From a virus, in IMG/VR virus record IMGVR_UViG_3300022674_000012, positions 1 to 21,078 of that record: DNA of 21,078 nt; one strand, given 5' to 3'. How positions within the stretch are numbered: the first letter of the stretch is position 1; each line of letters starts with the position of its first letter. This document shows, one piece after another, positions 9,680 to 17,664 of this stretch. Both the position numbers and the translations under genes were made by a program. The notes under the pieces were generated by a model, which was not told the DNA's origin, searched no databases, and saw only the letters and a program-made list of their open reading frames with translations.

Positions 9680-12600
9680 ATGGCTTGTATAACAATAAAT
9701 GATAAATCGGCATTACAAAAACGTGTAGCGGAAGACGGTAATGCACATATAATAGCTATGCTTGAAAAAGTAGGAGTTATGGATAGTATTCAATCTAAGG
9801 CTACTCTTAGAACTAAGATAACAAATACTCGTAGACTAAGTGATTTCATAATAGCTAATTCTTATGCTGAAATGAATCTCACAAATGATGAAGCTATACA
9901 AGTTGGTGAATATCTTAAACAACAATTAGGTTTAGAGGTTAGCCCTATTACAATTAATGCAGAGGGCAAACAAATTTATGATAACAATTACTCTAAAGTT
10001 CAAATGTTAATTAATGACATGATATCTCAAGAGTTTGTTAAAACCGCTACTTCTGTAGATGAGGGTAGTGATGCTTTAATAATGGGCCCAATTATAACTA
10101 GAGAAAAAGAACGTATCTCTAATATTATTGATAATAGGTCTGCTTTAATAAAGCAAAAGGAAGAACTCATTAGAGAAGATGTTGTAGATAAAGACCGTAT
10201 ATCAGCTTTAACCGATAAAATTAATGCTTTAACTATTGACTTAGAGAAAGTAAATGACTATATTAAACACTTATCTGAGTTTCCTAATATGGCAGAAATC
10301 ACTAAAAAGTTTGATGTTGATAAGTCTAGAAGTACAATATTAATGGGTAAAGCCACTCTTACTTGGGATGAATTGACAGAGCTTAAAAAGCTTGTCCAAT
10401 TATGGAAAGGTATCACAGACCCAGACCCAAAAACTAATATACTTAAATTAGACCATGAATTAAATGACCCAGAAATAGCAGCCAGAATAGCTCAAATGGG
10501 AACATATTTTCATAAAATGGAGGCTGAGCTACATAAAAAAGAGCTAAATAAAATATTGGCTGAAATGAATAATAACAGAAAGCCAGATGAAAAAGAGTTC
10601 ACCATTAATGATATTACAAGATATGCTAAAGACGAAGGTAAAATGAACTCATTATTCCGAGGTCTAAGGAAGTCTGAGATGCCTTTGCTACGTCGTATAG
10701 CCAAAGTAGTGAGTAAAGCTAATGACGCAGCTCTGAGTGCCTTTAAATCGAAAGAACAGGTTATTGATGATGCCTATCATAAGGTAAAAAGTAAAATTCC
10801 TGGTGGCGGGACAGATTTTTCAATGTTTATTGCTAAATCTAAAGATGGAAATCCAGTTGGACAATTAGTTAGTAGATTTTCTTTTGAATTTTGGAATAAA
10901 GTTAGAAAGAATAATTCTGGCACAAGTCGTCAAAGAAGAGATTGGTTAAAAAATAATACTATGGTTGTTAAATTTGAATATCTATTTGATGATATTTCAG
11001 ATGTAGTACCTAGTGGTTATAGAAACGCTAAACAATCAGAGGTAGGAAAAGCTCAACATATAGAAAGACTTAAAGAAAATTTAGGAGAAGATGGCTTTAA
11101 TGAATATATTAAAGACACTACTGAGCTTGTGGAAGATTATTTTAAAGCTAGAGATTCTTATTATGAATCGCTATTAGATGATAATGGAAAAATGAGTACT
11201 GAAGCGGAATTAGAGTTTAGAAAATGGGATGATTATAATTCACCATTTAAACAATCTAATAATGCAGTAAATTTTAATCATAAAGGAGCTGATGGTAAAA
11301 AATTAAGAGTAAATAAGGATATGATATTACGCATTCCTTTAAAATATAACTCTAAAGGTCAAGATTTAGGATATTATGACAACGATTTTGCTAATATTGA
11401 AGCAGATAAAGACTTGTATGAATTTTATAATTCTGTTAGAGATATTATTCAAGACGCTAGAGTTAGCTATGGATATCAGTTTGGATTAAATCCTAATGCT
11501 TTACCTTATTTAGAAAAAACATTAGCTGACCAAATAACTAGTGATGGTTTTAATACAACTAAAGCCTTTCAAGTATTTGCTGATGGAGCTAGAGATTTAT
11601 GGTCTGGTAAAGAACCTGATAATACTCATATCGAATTGGATGAAATGGGTAATCTAAAAGATATTAAAATAAATAAAGGAGTTACTACTATTGATACTAA
11701 AGCTAGACAAATATATAAATTTGATGCTATAGAATTTGAAAAAGAACATGGTAGAAAGCCTAATATGGTAGAGAATCAAACCTTAATGGAACAAGCTTAT
11801 GTTAAAGCTGGTGAGAATCAAGACTTAGATTTACTTAAATTAGTTAAGCTATTAGCTATGAATGCTACAGCATATAAGCATAAAACAATAGTTAAAGGGG
11901 AAGTTGAGTTAATGACCTCTATATTTAGGTCTGCTTCTGAGTCTAATGAAAATCCTGATATGCCAAATGCAATAGCTTTCTTAGAGAATACCTTAAAAGC
12001 TGATTTTTATGGACGTTCTACTAAAGAGGTAGAGGGTAATCTTACTGGTATATTTGGAGGTAAAGGTAGATTAACTTCTGAGAATAGAAGAAAAGCTGAA
12101 TTATTAGAGTTTGAAATAGATAAAATTAATTCAAATCCTGATTTTGAACCAGAAGATAAAGCAGAACGTGTAGCTAAAGTGCAAGAAGAAATTGATGCTT
12201 TATATAATAAAGTATATGCTTCTGAAATAGCTAGAAGCTTTTTAGGTTATGCTAGAGTATTAGGTATAGGTTGGAACCTTATATCAGCTACAACAAACTT
12301 AATGTTTGGGCAAATAGGTAATTTCCAACGAGCTATTCAGGGAGACCATTTTGGTATTAAAGATATATCTGATGCATTATACCTCACAATAGGTAAAGAT
12401 GCTATGAAAATAGAAGCTATTTCACATAAATTTGGACTTGTAGGAGACCAAAGTTATTCTCTTAAAAAACAAGGAACTAAAGGTACTAGTAGATTTACTA
12501 AAGTAAAAAATGCTTTGAATCCTTATATGCTACAAACTGTGTCTGAAGGCTTCAACCAAAAGCCAATAATGGTGGCTATAATGAAAAAAACTGTAGTTAA

Positions 12601-13417
12601 AAAGCTTGACGGTTCTAATGAAGAGTCTAATGCGTATGATATATTAGACGAAAATGGTAATATAGACCCTAACTTTTATGATGAAAACGGTTTAAATGGT
12701 GATGAAATGATGGCCGAAGTAATGGATAAGGTTAGAGATGTTGTTGGACAAACACATGGTGATTATAATAGTACACTCTTAGCTAACAATAAAGTATTTA
12801 CTCAATCTTTATTAATGTTCAAACGTTGGTTAGCTGAAATGCTAAGACGACGATTTGGTAAAGGGGGAATATATTCAGTTACCGCTAAAGTAATTGGTGA
12901 TTTGATAACAGGGAGACGTTCTAGAGCAGATATAACTTCTGAAGAAAAAGGTAAAATTCGAGCTGCTCTTATAGGTGATGTAGGAATGTTATTATTAGTG
13001 ATGGGGGTACAGGGACTTTTAAAAGACTTATTGTGTGATAAACCTGATTGTAAAGATGCTCCTCCAGCATTAATGGGAACATTAAATTTATTAGAACGTT
13101 TAGAAAGCGAAATAGGATTTTTTATGAACCCTGCGAATACTTTCCAAATATTGGAGAATCCAATAGCTGGTGCTAGAATACTTGAAGATATGTGGAAAGC
13201 GATGATAATGTTCCCATATTTAATAGATGATAGTAGTAAAAAAGCTGTGTATAGAAGTAATAGTAGATATGCTGGTCAAAATAAAGCTAAAGTTGCTGTA
13301 ATGGGTATAATGCCATTTGGTAATCAATTACAAAGATTTGTTACTTATGGAAATCAACCTTCATATAAAAGACATTGGGGAAGTTATTTCGAAAATGAAA
13401 TATTTAATACAAAATAA
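9680..13417 (+). CDS. Large virion or ejection-type protein with coiled coil and C-terminal membrane segment
   Basis: A 1245-residue protein of no family I can name. It starts 2 bases after the RNA polymerase stop, so it belongs to the same transcript. The N-terminus is MACITINDKSALQKRVAEDG. Residues ~140-200 are strongly heptad-like (KEELIREDVVDKDRISAL), suggesting a coiled coil. The middle is long and hydrophilic. A Gly/Ala-containing hydrophobic stretch lies before the last third (GYARVLGIGWNLISATTNLM). Residues ~1095-1114 (AALIGDVGMLLLVMGVQGLL) form a plausible transmembrane helix, followed by a cysteine pair (LLCDKPDC). Position and architecture fit the cargo or ejection proteins released with the polymerase in crAss-like phages, possibly helping DNA and polymerase cross the host envelope. 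That role is inference. Confidence 0.75.
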   Translation: MACITINDKSALQKRVAEDGNAHIIAMLEKVGVMDSIQSKATLRTKITNTRRLSDFIIANSYAEMNLTNDEAIQVGEYLKQQLGLEVSPITINAEGKQIYDNNYSKVQMLINDMISQEFVKTATSVDEGSDALIMGPIITREKERISNIIDNRSALIKQKEELIREDVVDKDRISALTDKINALTIDLEKVNDYIKHLSEFPNMAEITKKFDVDKSRSTILMGKATLTWDELTELKKLVQLWKGITDPDPKTNILKLDHELNDPEIAARIAQMGTYFHKMEAELHKKELNKILAEMNNNRKPDEKEFTINDITRYAKDEGKMNSLFRGLRKSEMPLLRRIAKVVSKANDAALSAFKSKEQVIDDAYHKVKSKIPGGGTDFSMFIAKSKDGNPVGQLVSRFSFEFWNKVRKNNSGTSRQRRDWLKNNTMVVKFEYLFDDISDVVPSGYRNAKQSEVGKAQHIERLKENLGEDGFNEYIKDTTELVEDYFKARDSYYESLLDDNGKMSTEAELEFRKWDDYNSPFKQSNNAVNFNHKGADGKKLRVNKDMILRIPLKYNSKGQDLGYYDNDFANIEADKDLYEFYNSVRDIIQDARVSYGYQFGLNPNALPYLEKTLADQITSDGFNTTKAFQVFADGARDLWSGKEPDNTHIELDEMGNLKDIKINKGVTTIDTKARQIYKFDAIEFEKEHGRKPNMVENQTLMEQAYVKAGENQDLDLLKLVKLLAMNATAYKHKTIVKGEVELMTSIFRSASESNENPDMPNAIAFLENTLKADFYGRSTKEVEGNLTGIFGGKGRLTSENRRKAELLEFEIDKINSNPDFEPEDKAERVAKVQEEIDALYNKVYASEIARSFLGYARVLGIGWNLISATTNLMFGQIGNFQRAIQGDHFGIKDISDALYLTIGKDAMKIEAISHKFGLVGDQSYSLKKQGTKGTSRFTKVKNALNPYMLQTVSEGFNQKPIMVAIMKKTVVKKLDGSNEESNAYDILDENGNIDPNFYDENGLNGDEMMAEVMDKVRDVVGQTHGDYNSTLLANNKVFTQSLLMFKRWLAEMLRRRFGKGGIYSVTAKVIGDLITGRRSRADITSEEKGKIRAALIGDVGMLLLVMGVQGLLKDLLCDKPDCKDAPPALMGTLNLLERLESEIGFFMNPANTFQILENPIAGARILEDMWKAMIMFPYLIDDSSKKAVYRSNSRYAGQNKAKVAVMGIMPFGNQLQRFVTYGNQPSYKRHWGSYFENEIFNTK

Positions 13418-13473
13418 ATAGAATAAGTTGTAACCTTTTTTTAAGACTATCGTATAATATTACCAATATTAAT

Positions 13474-13493
13474 TAATCTTAGGTAATCTTAGT
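13474..13493. repeat. 10-base tandem direct repeat in the convergent intergenic region
   Basis: Two adjacent copies, TAATCTTAGG and TAATCTTAGT, lie in the 219-base gap between the converging gene blocks. Just upstream the palindromic hexamer AATATT occurs twice, at 13456-13461 and 13465-13470. The rest of the gap is AT-rich with no credible gene. Function unknown; it may be incidental in such AT-rich DNA. Confidence 0.3.
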
Positions 13494-13571
13494 TTTAAAT
13501 ATAGAAAGAATATTATAAGTTTATTATCTATTAGTGTTTGGCTTTTTTCATACGATGTAAAGAGAGAAAAA

Positions 13572-13601
13572 AAAGGGGAAACTGATTACAGTGACCCCTT
13601 T
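13572..13601. terminator. Bidirectional intrinsic terminator between convergent blocks
   Basis: The arms AAAGGGG and CCCCTTT (7 bp) enclose a 2x2 internal mismatch and an inner stem ACTG/CAGT closing the loop ATTA. Read leftward, the stem is followed by an uninterrupted U-run (CCCC then TTTTTTTT and a CT-rich tail), an excellent intrinsic terminator. Read rightward, it is followed by TTTCTCATTT, a weaker U-tract. It sits between the end of the rightward giant genes and the end of the leftward replication genes, where a shared terminator is expected. Confidence 0.7.
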
Positions 13602-13636
13602 CTCATTTATACTTTATCATTAGACTTTGACTCTAA

Positions 13637-13987
13637 TTACATTTTAAACAATTGATTTTTAAAATTAGCTTTTGAAATTTGAAGTTGTAAAAAATCCCAA
13701 ATTACACTAGTTATATTACCTTTTACTATATCTCTTAAATGAAAATATGCTGACATAGTATTCTCATCAAATCGGAATATATTATTGTGTGACAACAGCA
13801 CACCAAATCCATCCTCGGACATAGCTTTAAATTTATCTTTCCTATCCAGTTCAGTTCCTAAATATATCAAGTACATGGAGTCATCCATAACTTGTATCTT
13901 CCAATTATTACCCGATATATCACTAAATAGAGTTTCCTCTATCATTTTATCAAGCTGTCCCGATTCATCTGAAATTGTTGTCTTCAT
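13637..13987 (-). CDS. Hypothetical small protein, last gene of the leftward block
   Basis: A 116-residue protein I do not recognise. It is acidic and soluble-looking, with no membrane segment, signal peptide or cysteine motif. The middle (KIQVMDDSMYLIYLGTELD) suggests a beta-rich fold, and the C-terminus (IWDFLQLQISKANFKNQLF) looks helical. It starts 26 bases after the DNA polymerase stop and ends just before the hairpin at 13572-13601, so it is probably the promoter-distal gene of the replication transcript. Confidence 0.6.
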   Translation of the reverse strand: MKTTISDESGQLDKMIEETLFSDISGNNWKIQVMDDSMYLIYLGTELDRKDKFKAMSEDGFGVLLSHNNIFRFDENTMSAYFHLRDIVKGNITSVIWDFLQLQISKANFKNQLFKM

Positions 13988-14013
13988 ATCTTAGTATATA
14001 CGAAACTATCTTT

Positions 14014-14941
14014 TTAAAACAATTCGTACTGTATTTTAATAAATGAGTTAATAATTTTATTAGCTTCTTTAATATAATATGAGCGTTTAACCAAAGATAA
14101 ATAGTAATCCAATTTCGATTCGTCATAATCATTCAATAAATATACATTCTCATTTGCAACAGCTTGATTCTCTTGCAAACTTCCATCTTCATTTTCTTTT
14201 ATTTTAACTAAAGAGCCAGACTTCGTACTTACAAAATATCTATTTGTTTTCTGTACTTGAGTCATGCCATCTAGCGTTCTATAGTAAGTCTTAAATTGAC
14301 TACCTGTCCTCTGAGCTATACAAAATTGCATTATATCTTTCTCATTCTCAATAGTTTCAGCTACTGGAGTGTCATTAATATAATATTCATATAATGCTTT
14401 TTGAATAATAGGATGTTTAAATCCTTTAGTTATATCTTGTTGATATAAGAAAGAACCTTTAACTTTAATCTTACCATCCGATTTAATCATTAAGAAATTG
14501 TTAACATTTTTAACAATCATCTTTTTAAATCGTTCATGTTCTAATTCGATACCTAAATTTTCAGTAATAGCTTCAACTCTAGATATAACCTCATCCAATA
14601 ATTCTCGCTTTACTTTAAATGTAGCACCATCTGTATTACTATATATACAAGTAACATCACCAACACCTTCTAAAAATTCAATAACCCCTAATAACAATAA
14701 TTGACCATTAATAGTTACTGAATACATAGTCTTATCATCCTTTAACCAAAAATAATCTGAACCTAATAGTCCGTATATTGAGTTAATTGAGATTTTAAGA
14801 GTATCGGCTGTTAATTTATCACCTGTTGCTTTAGCTTTAAGACGTTTATCTGTGATAGAACGTAGTACTTTTAAGAAAACAGGGTCTACATGCTTAGGGT
14901 GTAAACCATATTTAAGCATTATATTTGGATAAAAAGATGCG
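14014..14941 (-). CDS. DNA polymerase family B, exon 2 (polymerase palm, fingers and thumb)
   Basis: This is the 3' exon of the intron-split polymerase, joined to 15853-16772. It begins with the last base of a split Phe codon and reads ASFYPNIM, completing motif A (D-F-A-S-F-Y-P). Motif B is LKISINSIYG (K356, N360, Y363, G364 in spliced numbering). Motif C is YSNTDG (407-412), keeping the last Asp (D411), normally a metal ligand, but with Asn in place of the first Asp of the usual YxDTD. IKVKGSFLY fits the downstream KxKG-type region. The nearest ATG (14919) is internal to motif A, so a separate 301-residue product starting there would lack the catalytic Asp. Joined length is 615 residues, compact for family B and close to phi29-type enzymes. 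Confidence 0.9.
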
Positions 14942-14976
14942 CTTTTCTGTAATCTCCAATTTCTTGAAGTGTCGGA

Positions 14977-15648
14977 CTATATCTTAATTTTACGCCATAT
15001 AAAATTTCTGTAAGTAGGTTTATACCCATTACAGACAGAATATATATTTTGCCATTTATATTCTGGATTTTCTATCGTAACATCTTTTACACTATTCCAA
15101 ATTTTAATTAACTTCATATCTCTAGTATATTGAGCTATTTTAAATTTATGTTTTGCTTTACTGACTTTCTCAGCCATTTGCTGTTTTATTTCTGGATTTT
15201 CTTTCCAAAATTTAGAGCTAGTATCTCCTATTTTTTTACGAGCTTCAGGATTATTTTCATAATATTTTTTAGTACCTTCTGACATTCTTTTTTTAGTTTC
15301 TTCTGGAAGAATACATTTAGTAGAACTATCTAATCTTAAATTATAACCTTTATCTCTATTAATACTATCATACTCTACCATCCAATATAATTCCTTCTCA
15401 GAAAGTATATTATCATTTCGTTCTAAATATTCTAATACCTCGTATTCAAAACAATCTTTTCCATATTTATGCCAAGAATTAATCAAATGAATATTTTCAT
15501 TTTTATTTTTTCTATTTAAAGCTGTAATATGGTCTTTAATTCTAGTATAAATATTAATACTTTTACCTATATAGACTTTTTGATTCACCTTATTTCTAAT
15601 AAGATAAATTCCACATTTATTTAAATCACGTTGCCTATTAAGTTTCAT
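14977..15648 (-). CDS. GIY-YIG homing endonuclease encoded in the intron (I-TevI type)
   Basis: A 223-residue protein. The N-terminal nuclease has GIY (13-15), YIG (26-28), Arg36 and Glu86 (in SEKELYWM), matching GIY, YVG, Arg27 and Glu75 of I-TevI. The middle (~105-165) has two repeats with NPEARKKI and NPEIKQQM, like NUMOD3 DNA-binding modules. The C-terminus (QYTRDMKLIKIW ... NIYSVCNGYKPTYRNFIWRK) resembles a NUMOD1-type helix-turn-helix. Expected activity is cutting intronless polymerase alleles near the motif A insertion site, so that repair copies the intron in. The gene occupies the P8 loop. Its final codons make up the 3' strand of P8, and its TAG stop lies in the 3' strand of P7. The start is preceded by TATATATATAAT with no Shine-Dalgarno site. 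Confidence 0.92.
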   Translation of the reverse strand: MKLNRQRDLNKCGIYLIRNKVNQKVYIGKSINIYTRIKDHITALNRKNKNENIHLINSWHKYGKDCFEYEVLEYLERNDNILSEKELYWMVEYDSINRDKGYNLRLDSSTKCILPEETKKRMSEGTKKYYENNPEARKKIGDTSSKFWKENPEIKQQMAEKVSKAKHKFKIAQYTRDMKLIKIWNSVKDVTIENPEYKWQNIYSVCNGYKPTYRNFIWRKIKI

Positions 15649-15674
15649 ATTATATATATACGTATGGCGTAAAA
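14988..15674 (-). repeat. 12-bp perfect inverted repeat forming intron P8 around the endonuclease gene
   Basis: TTTTACGCCATA (15674-15663) is the reverse complement of TATGGCGTAAAA (14999-14988). Two more pairs (a G.U and an A-U) extend it outward. The 3' arm lies inside the endonuclease reading frame and encodes most of Ile-Trp-Arg-Lys. The placement between P3 3' and P7 3' is where P8 belongs. Confidence 0.88.
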
Positions 15675-15852
15675 CTCCCCTCGCTTTTTTAGTTAGTTAT
15701 TAACCTAACCTAATTCCTGTTATTAAGCTACATCGCTGTAGCTCAGGTAGTCTCTGCACGTTACTTCTCTGAAGTCTTCGCTCAGGATTGGCATATCTTT
15801 CGACTTAGCGTTCCCTGAATTCAAGGGGTTTTTAGTTGACTCCGCTATGTTA

Positions 15853-16772
15853 AAGTCAACATCTAATAGCGCATAATCGTCATCTTCTTCATATATTTCG
15901 TCATTATTCTTTGAATGTAATCCTCCTAATCCTAATTGATGTACCATTCCTTTAGTAGCAACGGTAGCTTCAAATTTATTATCTGATGTTATTATAGTAT
16001 TCTTAATATCATCATATAATTTCTGAAGATTTGGAGTAGTAAAGTTAAATTTATTAACTATTTCACCAAGGTTTATACTTTTATGGTAAGTTCTAAGGTT
16101 TTTAAAGTCTTTAAGGTTCTTTCCTGTATATTCTTGGTAATATTTATTCAATGTTTCTTTTGCTATATGGGTTCTTGACTCACTTAAAACGTTTACTTCA
16201 TATTCTTCACCAAAAAGATATCTTAATTTAATATCTTCCATTGAATATTTATAAAGCTTTTTAGTGATTTCTACGTCATTTCTTCCATACTTTAATATAA
16301 GGTCTACCTCCTCTGGTTTAACGTCGTCCAGGGGCTTCTTTGGTAGGTCTTGAAGCAAAGGATGTAATAATGTTACACCTACTTGCTTTAAACTAACACC
16401 TATCTTATGTAAAGCATGAATTTTCATTAAATCTATGCTATCTGGATAAGGTGCTAAATAATCTTGTACATATTGGTTTTTATATAATGGTTCTCCTTTC
16501 TTCTGTGTGTTTATAATGTTTTGAGCAATATGATTAATAGTTTTTGGACTTACATACGCTCCTCCAAGCATTATAAATCTCATTATCACATCGTCAAATC
16601 TAACATTGTTAAACCCTATCTTCCATGTTACATTATTCCAATATCTACGCAGTTCTTCTAAATCATTTCTGTCTTGGTATATAACAAAATCCCTAAACTT
16701 CTTACTGTTTAACTCGTAAAAGCAAACAGAAAAGAAGTTAGGGAATGTTTCTATATCATATATAACTCTCAT
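15853..16772 (-). CDS. DNA polymerase family B, exon 1 (3'-5' exonuclease domain and start of motif A)
   Basis: The 5' exon encodes residues 1-306 plus two bases of F307. It carries the proofreading exonuclease: Exo I YDIETF (D6, E8), Exo II GFNNVRFDD (N55, D60) and Exo III YGRND (Y162, D166). The linker includes GLGGLHS (281-287), typical just before the palm, then LLDVDF, where D306 is the motif A catalytic Asp. The exon ends GACTT; splicing adds C to complete Phe. Without splicing the frame runs 43 more codons into the intron to a TAA at 15725-15723, giving a 349-residue exonuclease-only product. The start overlaps the kinase stop as ATGA, so translation is probably coupled. The protein replicates the phage genome. 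Confidence 0.92.
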
Positions 16773-17263
16773 AATTTTAACATTTTAACATTTCTAAGCA
16801 AATCATCAAGCGTTCCTGAATTTATTAATACAATATCGCTTTCTTCAAATACTGATATGTCAAAAGAGTCAGTTTCTTCTAAAGCTTTTCTAGGGTCATA
16901 TACTCCTATTATTAAATCAAATACTCCTTGGTCTATACAAGCTTGAATTTCAACACTGCTTCTCATGCCTACATATATGTTATTTTTAGACATTATATCT
17001 TTAGCTAATCTAGCTTTATCATCTTTGTTATACTCACAAATCTCATCATGCCAGATTTTTCTAAAATTAACTCTATCTCTAAATGCTTGACCTCTAGTTA
17101 AATAATTCATTTTATATTTTTTATTCAGTACATCATATAAAAATATATCAAGAGATGCTTCAGAACTTGATTTAAAGTTATACCCATAAGTATCTCTAAT
17201 CATTTCTGCTACAGTGTCTTTTCCATGCCTAGCATGTCCTATTATTAATAATTTTTTTTTCAT
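16769..17263 (-). CDS. P-loop deoxynucleoside monophosphate kinase-like protein
   Basis: A 164-residue protein starting MKKKLLIIGHARHGKDTVAE. A beta strand leads into a Walker A loop, GHARHGKDT (9-17), where Asp replaces the Ser/Thr after Lys and Thr follows; this variant is common in phage enzymes annotated as dNMP kinases. A later Arg-rich stretch (GMRSSVEIQ, then GVYDPRKAL) and a final strand (DIVLINSG) fit the P-loop kinase fold. The likely role is phosphorylating dNMPs to feed replication. It overlaps the polymerase start by 4 bases (ATGA), so the two are probably made together. The exact substrate cannot be read from the sequence; adenylate-kinase-like activity is an alternative. Confidence 0.8.
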   Translation of the reverse strand: MKKKLLIIGHARHGKDTVAEMIRDTYGYNFKSSSEASLDIFLYDVLNKKYKMNYLTRGQAFRDRVNFRKIWHDEICEYNKDDKARLAKDIMSKNNIYVGMRSSVEIQACIDQGVFDLIIGVYDPRKALEETDSFDISVFEESDIVLINSGTLDDLLRNVKMLKL

Positions 17264-17266
17264 ACT

Positions 17267-17515
17267 TTAATCTTTAAATTGCCATAATGGCATTAACTCT
17301 TTGACGTAATCTGGTCTTGGAACATACCCTATCTTAACATCAACTAGTGCTAGTTTACCCATACTAAATATTTCTCTATCTAGTATTTCTATTTTATTAA
17401 CATCATACCCAGCGTTAATTAAGTCTTGACGTATTTGTTGTGGTTCTTCTTTACCAGTTATACTGCAATCATATCTTAGTAAACTTCTGGTTTTGTATTT
17501 CTTTTCCTTTTCCAT
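17267..17515 (-). CDS. Hypothetical small protein
   Basis: An 82-residue protein with a basic, Lys-rich N-terminus (MEKEKKYKTRSLLRYD) and no recognised motif. The segment QQIRQDLINAGYDVNKIEIL suggests an alpha helix followed by a strand. It ends 3 bases before the kinase start and begins inside the last 40 bases of the upstream 62-codon gene in another frame. The start is preceded by an A-rich tract (AAAAAAATAAACAA), usual here instead of a Shine-Dalgarno site. Probably a cotranscribed early protein. Confidence 0.6.
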   Translation of the reverse strand: MEKEKKYKTRSLLRYDCSITGKEEPQQIRQDLINAGYDVNKIEILDREIFSMGKLALVDVKIGYVPRPDYVKELMPLWQFKD

Positions 17516-17664
17516 TTGTTTATTTTTTTATTAGTTTCATGCTTATAACTCTCTATTGTTTCATAAGCATATAGATTAATACCTATACCTGTGTCTTCAC
17601 CGTTTATATAAACGTAGTGTCCTTGATGTACATTAGATGGTTTAAAGGTTATGGTTGTAGTCAT
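17476..17664 (-). CDS. Hypothetical small protein
   Basis: A 62-residue protein with an N-terminal beta-rich half (ITFKPSNVHQGHYVYINGED) and a very basic C-terminal tail (NKKINKWKRKRNTKPEVY). No family recognised. The start is reached 1 base after the stop of the 37-codon ORF upstream and has the repeated leader described at 17662-17802. Its last 40 bases overlap the next gene. If that overlap is an artefact, the downstream start is the one more likely to move. Confidence 0.5.
   Translation of the reverse strand: MTTTITFKPSNVHQGHYVYINGEDTGIGINLYAYETIESYKHETNKKINKWKRKRNTKPEVY

Larger units (their letters stand above)
14942..15852 (-). ncRNA. Group I self-splicing intron in the DNA polymerase gene
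   Basis: The elements occur in textbook order (5' to 3' on the minus strand). P1: exon GTTGACTT (15860-15853) pairs with guide GAGTCAAC (15842-15835), 8 bp ending in the required U.G wobble. P3: CCCCTTG (15828-15822) with CGAGGGG (15683-15677). P4: TTCAGG (15819-15814) with CCTGAG (15786-15781). P7: GACTA in GTGCAGAGACTA (15759-15748) with TAGTC in AAGATATAGTCC (14985-14974), the R and S core elements. A P7.1-like hairpin with GCGA loop lies at 15742-15727. P8 is a 12-bp stem around the endonuclease gene. P9 has a GAAA loop (14969-14954). The intron ends in G (14942). P10 is GCG (15845-15843) with exon CGC (14941-14939). Length is 911 bases, about 239 without the ORF. The P7.1-type insertion suggests a IA subgroup; subgroup is inferred. 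Confidence 0.92.

Noticed and set aside
15649-15660. TATATATATAAT before the endonuclease as a -10 promoter box
   Set aside because: It directly abuts the ATG, leaving no room for a transcription start and leader, and such sequence is common in AT-rich DNA; a promoter further up cannot be shown.
14014-16772. DNA polymerase B as a pseudogene or as two natural subunits
   Set aside because: Every catalytic motif is intact, and the gap contains a complete group I intron core whose P1/P10 pairing and terminal G join the frame exactly.
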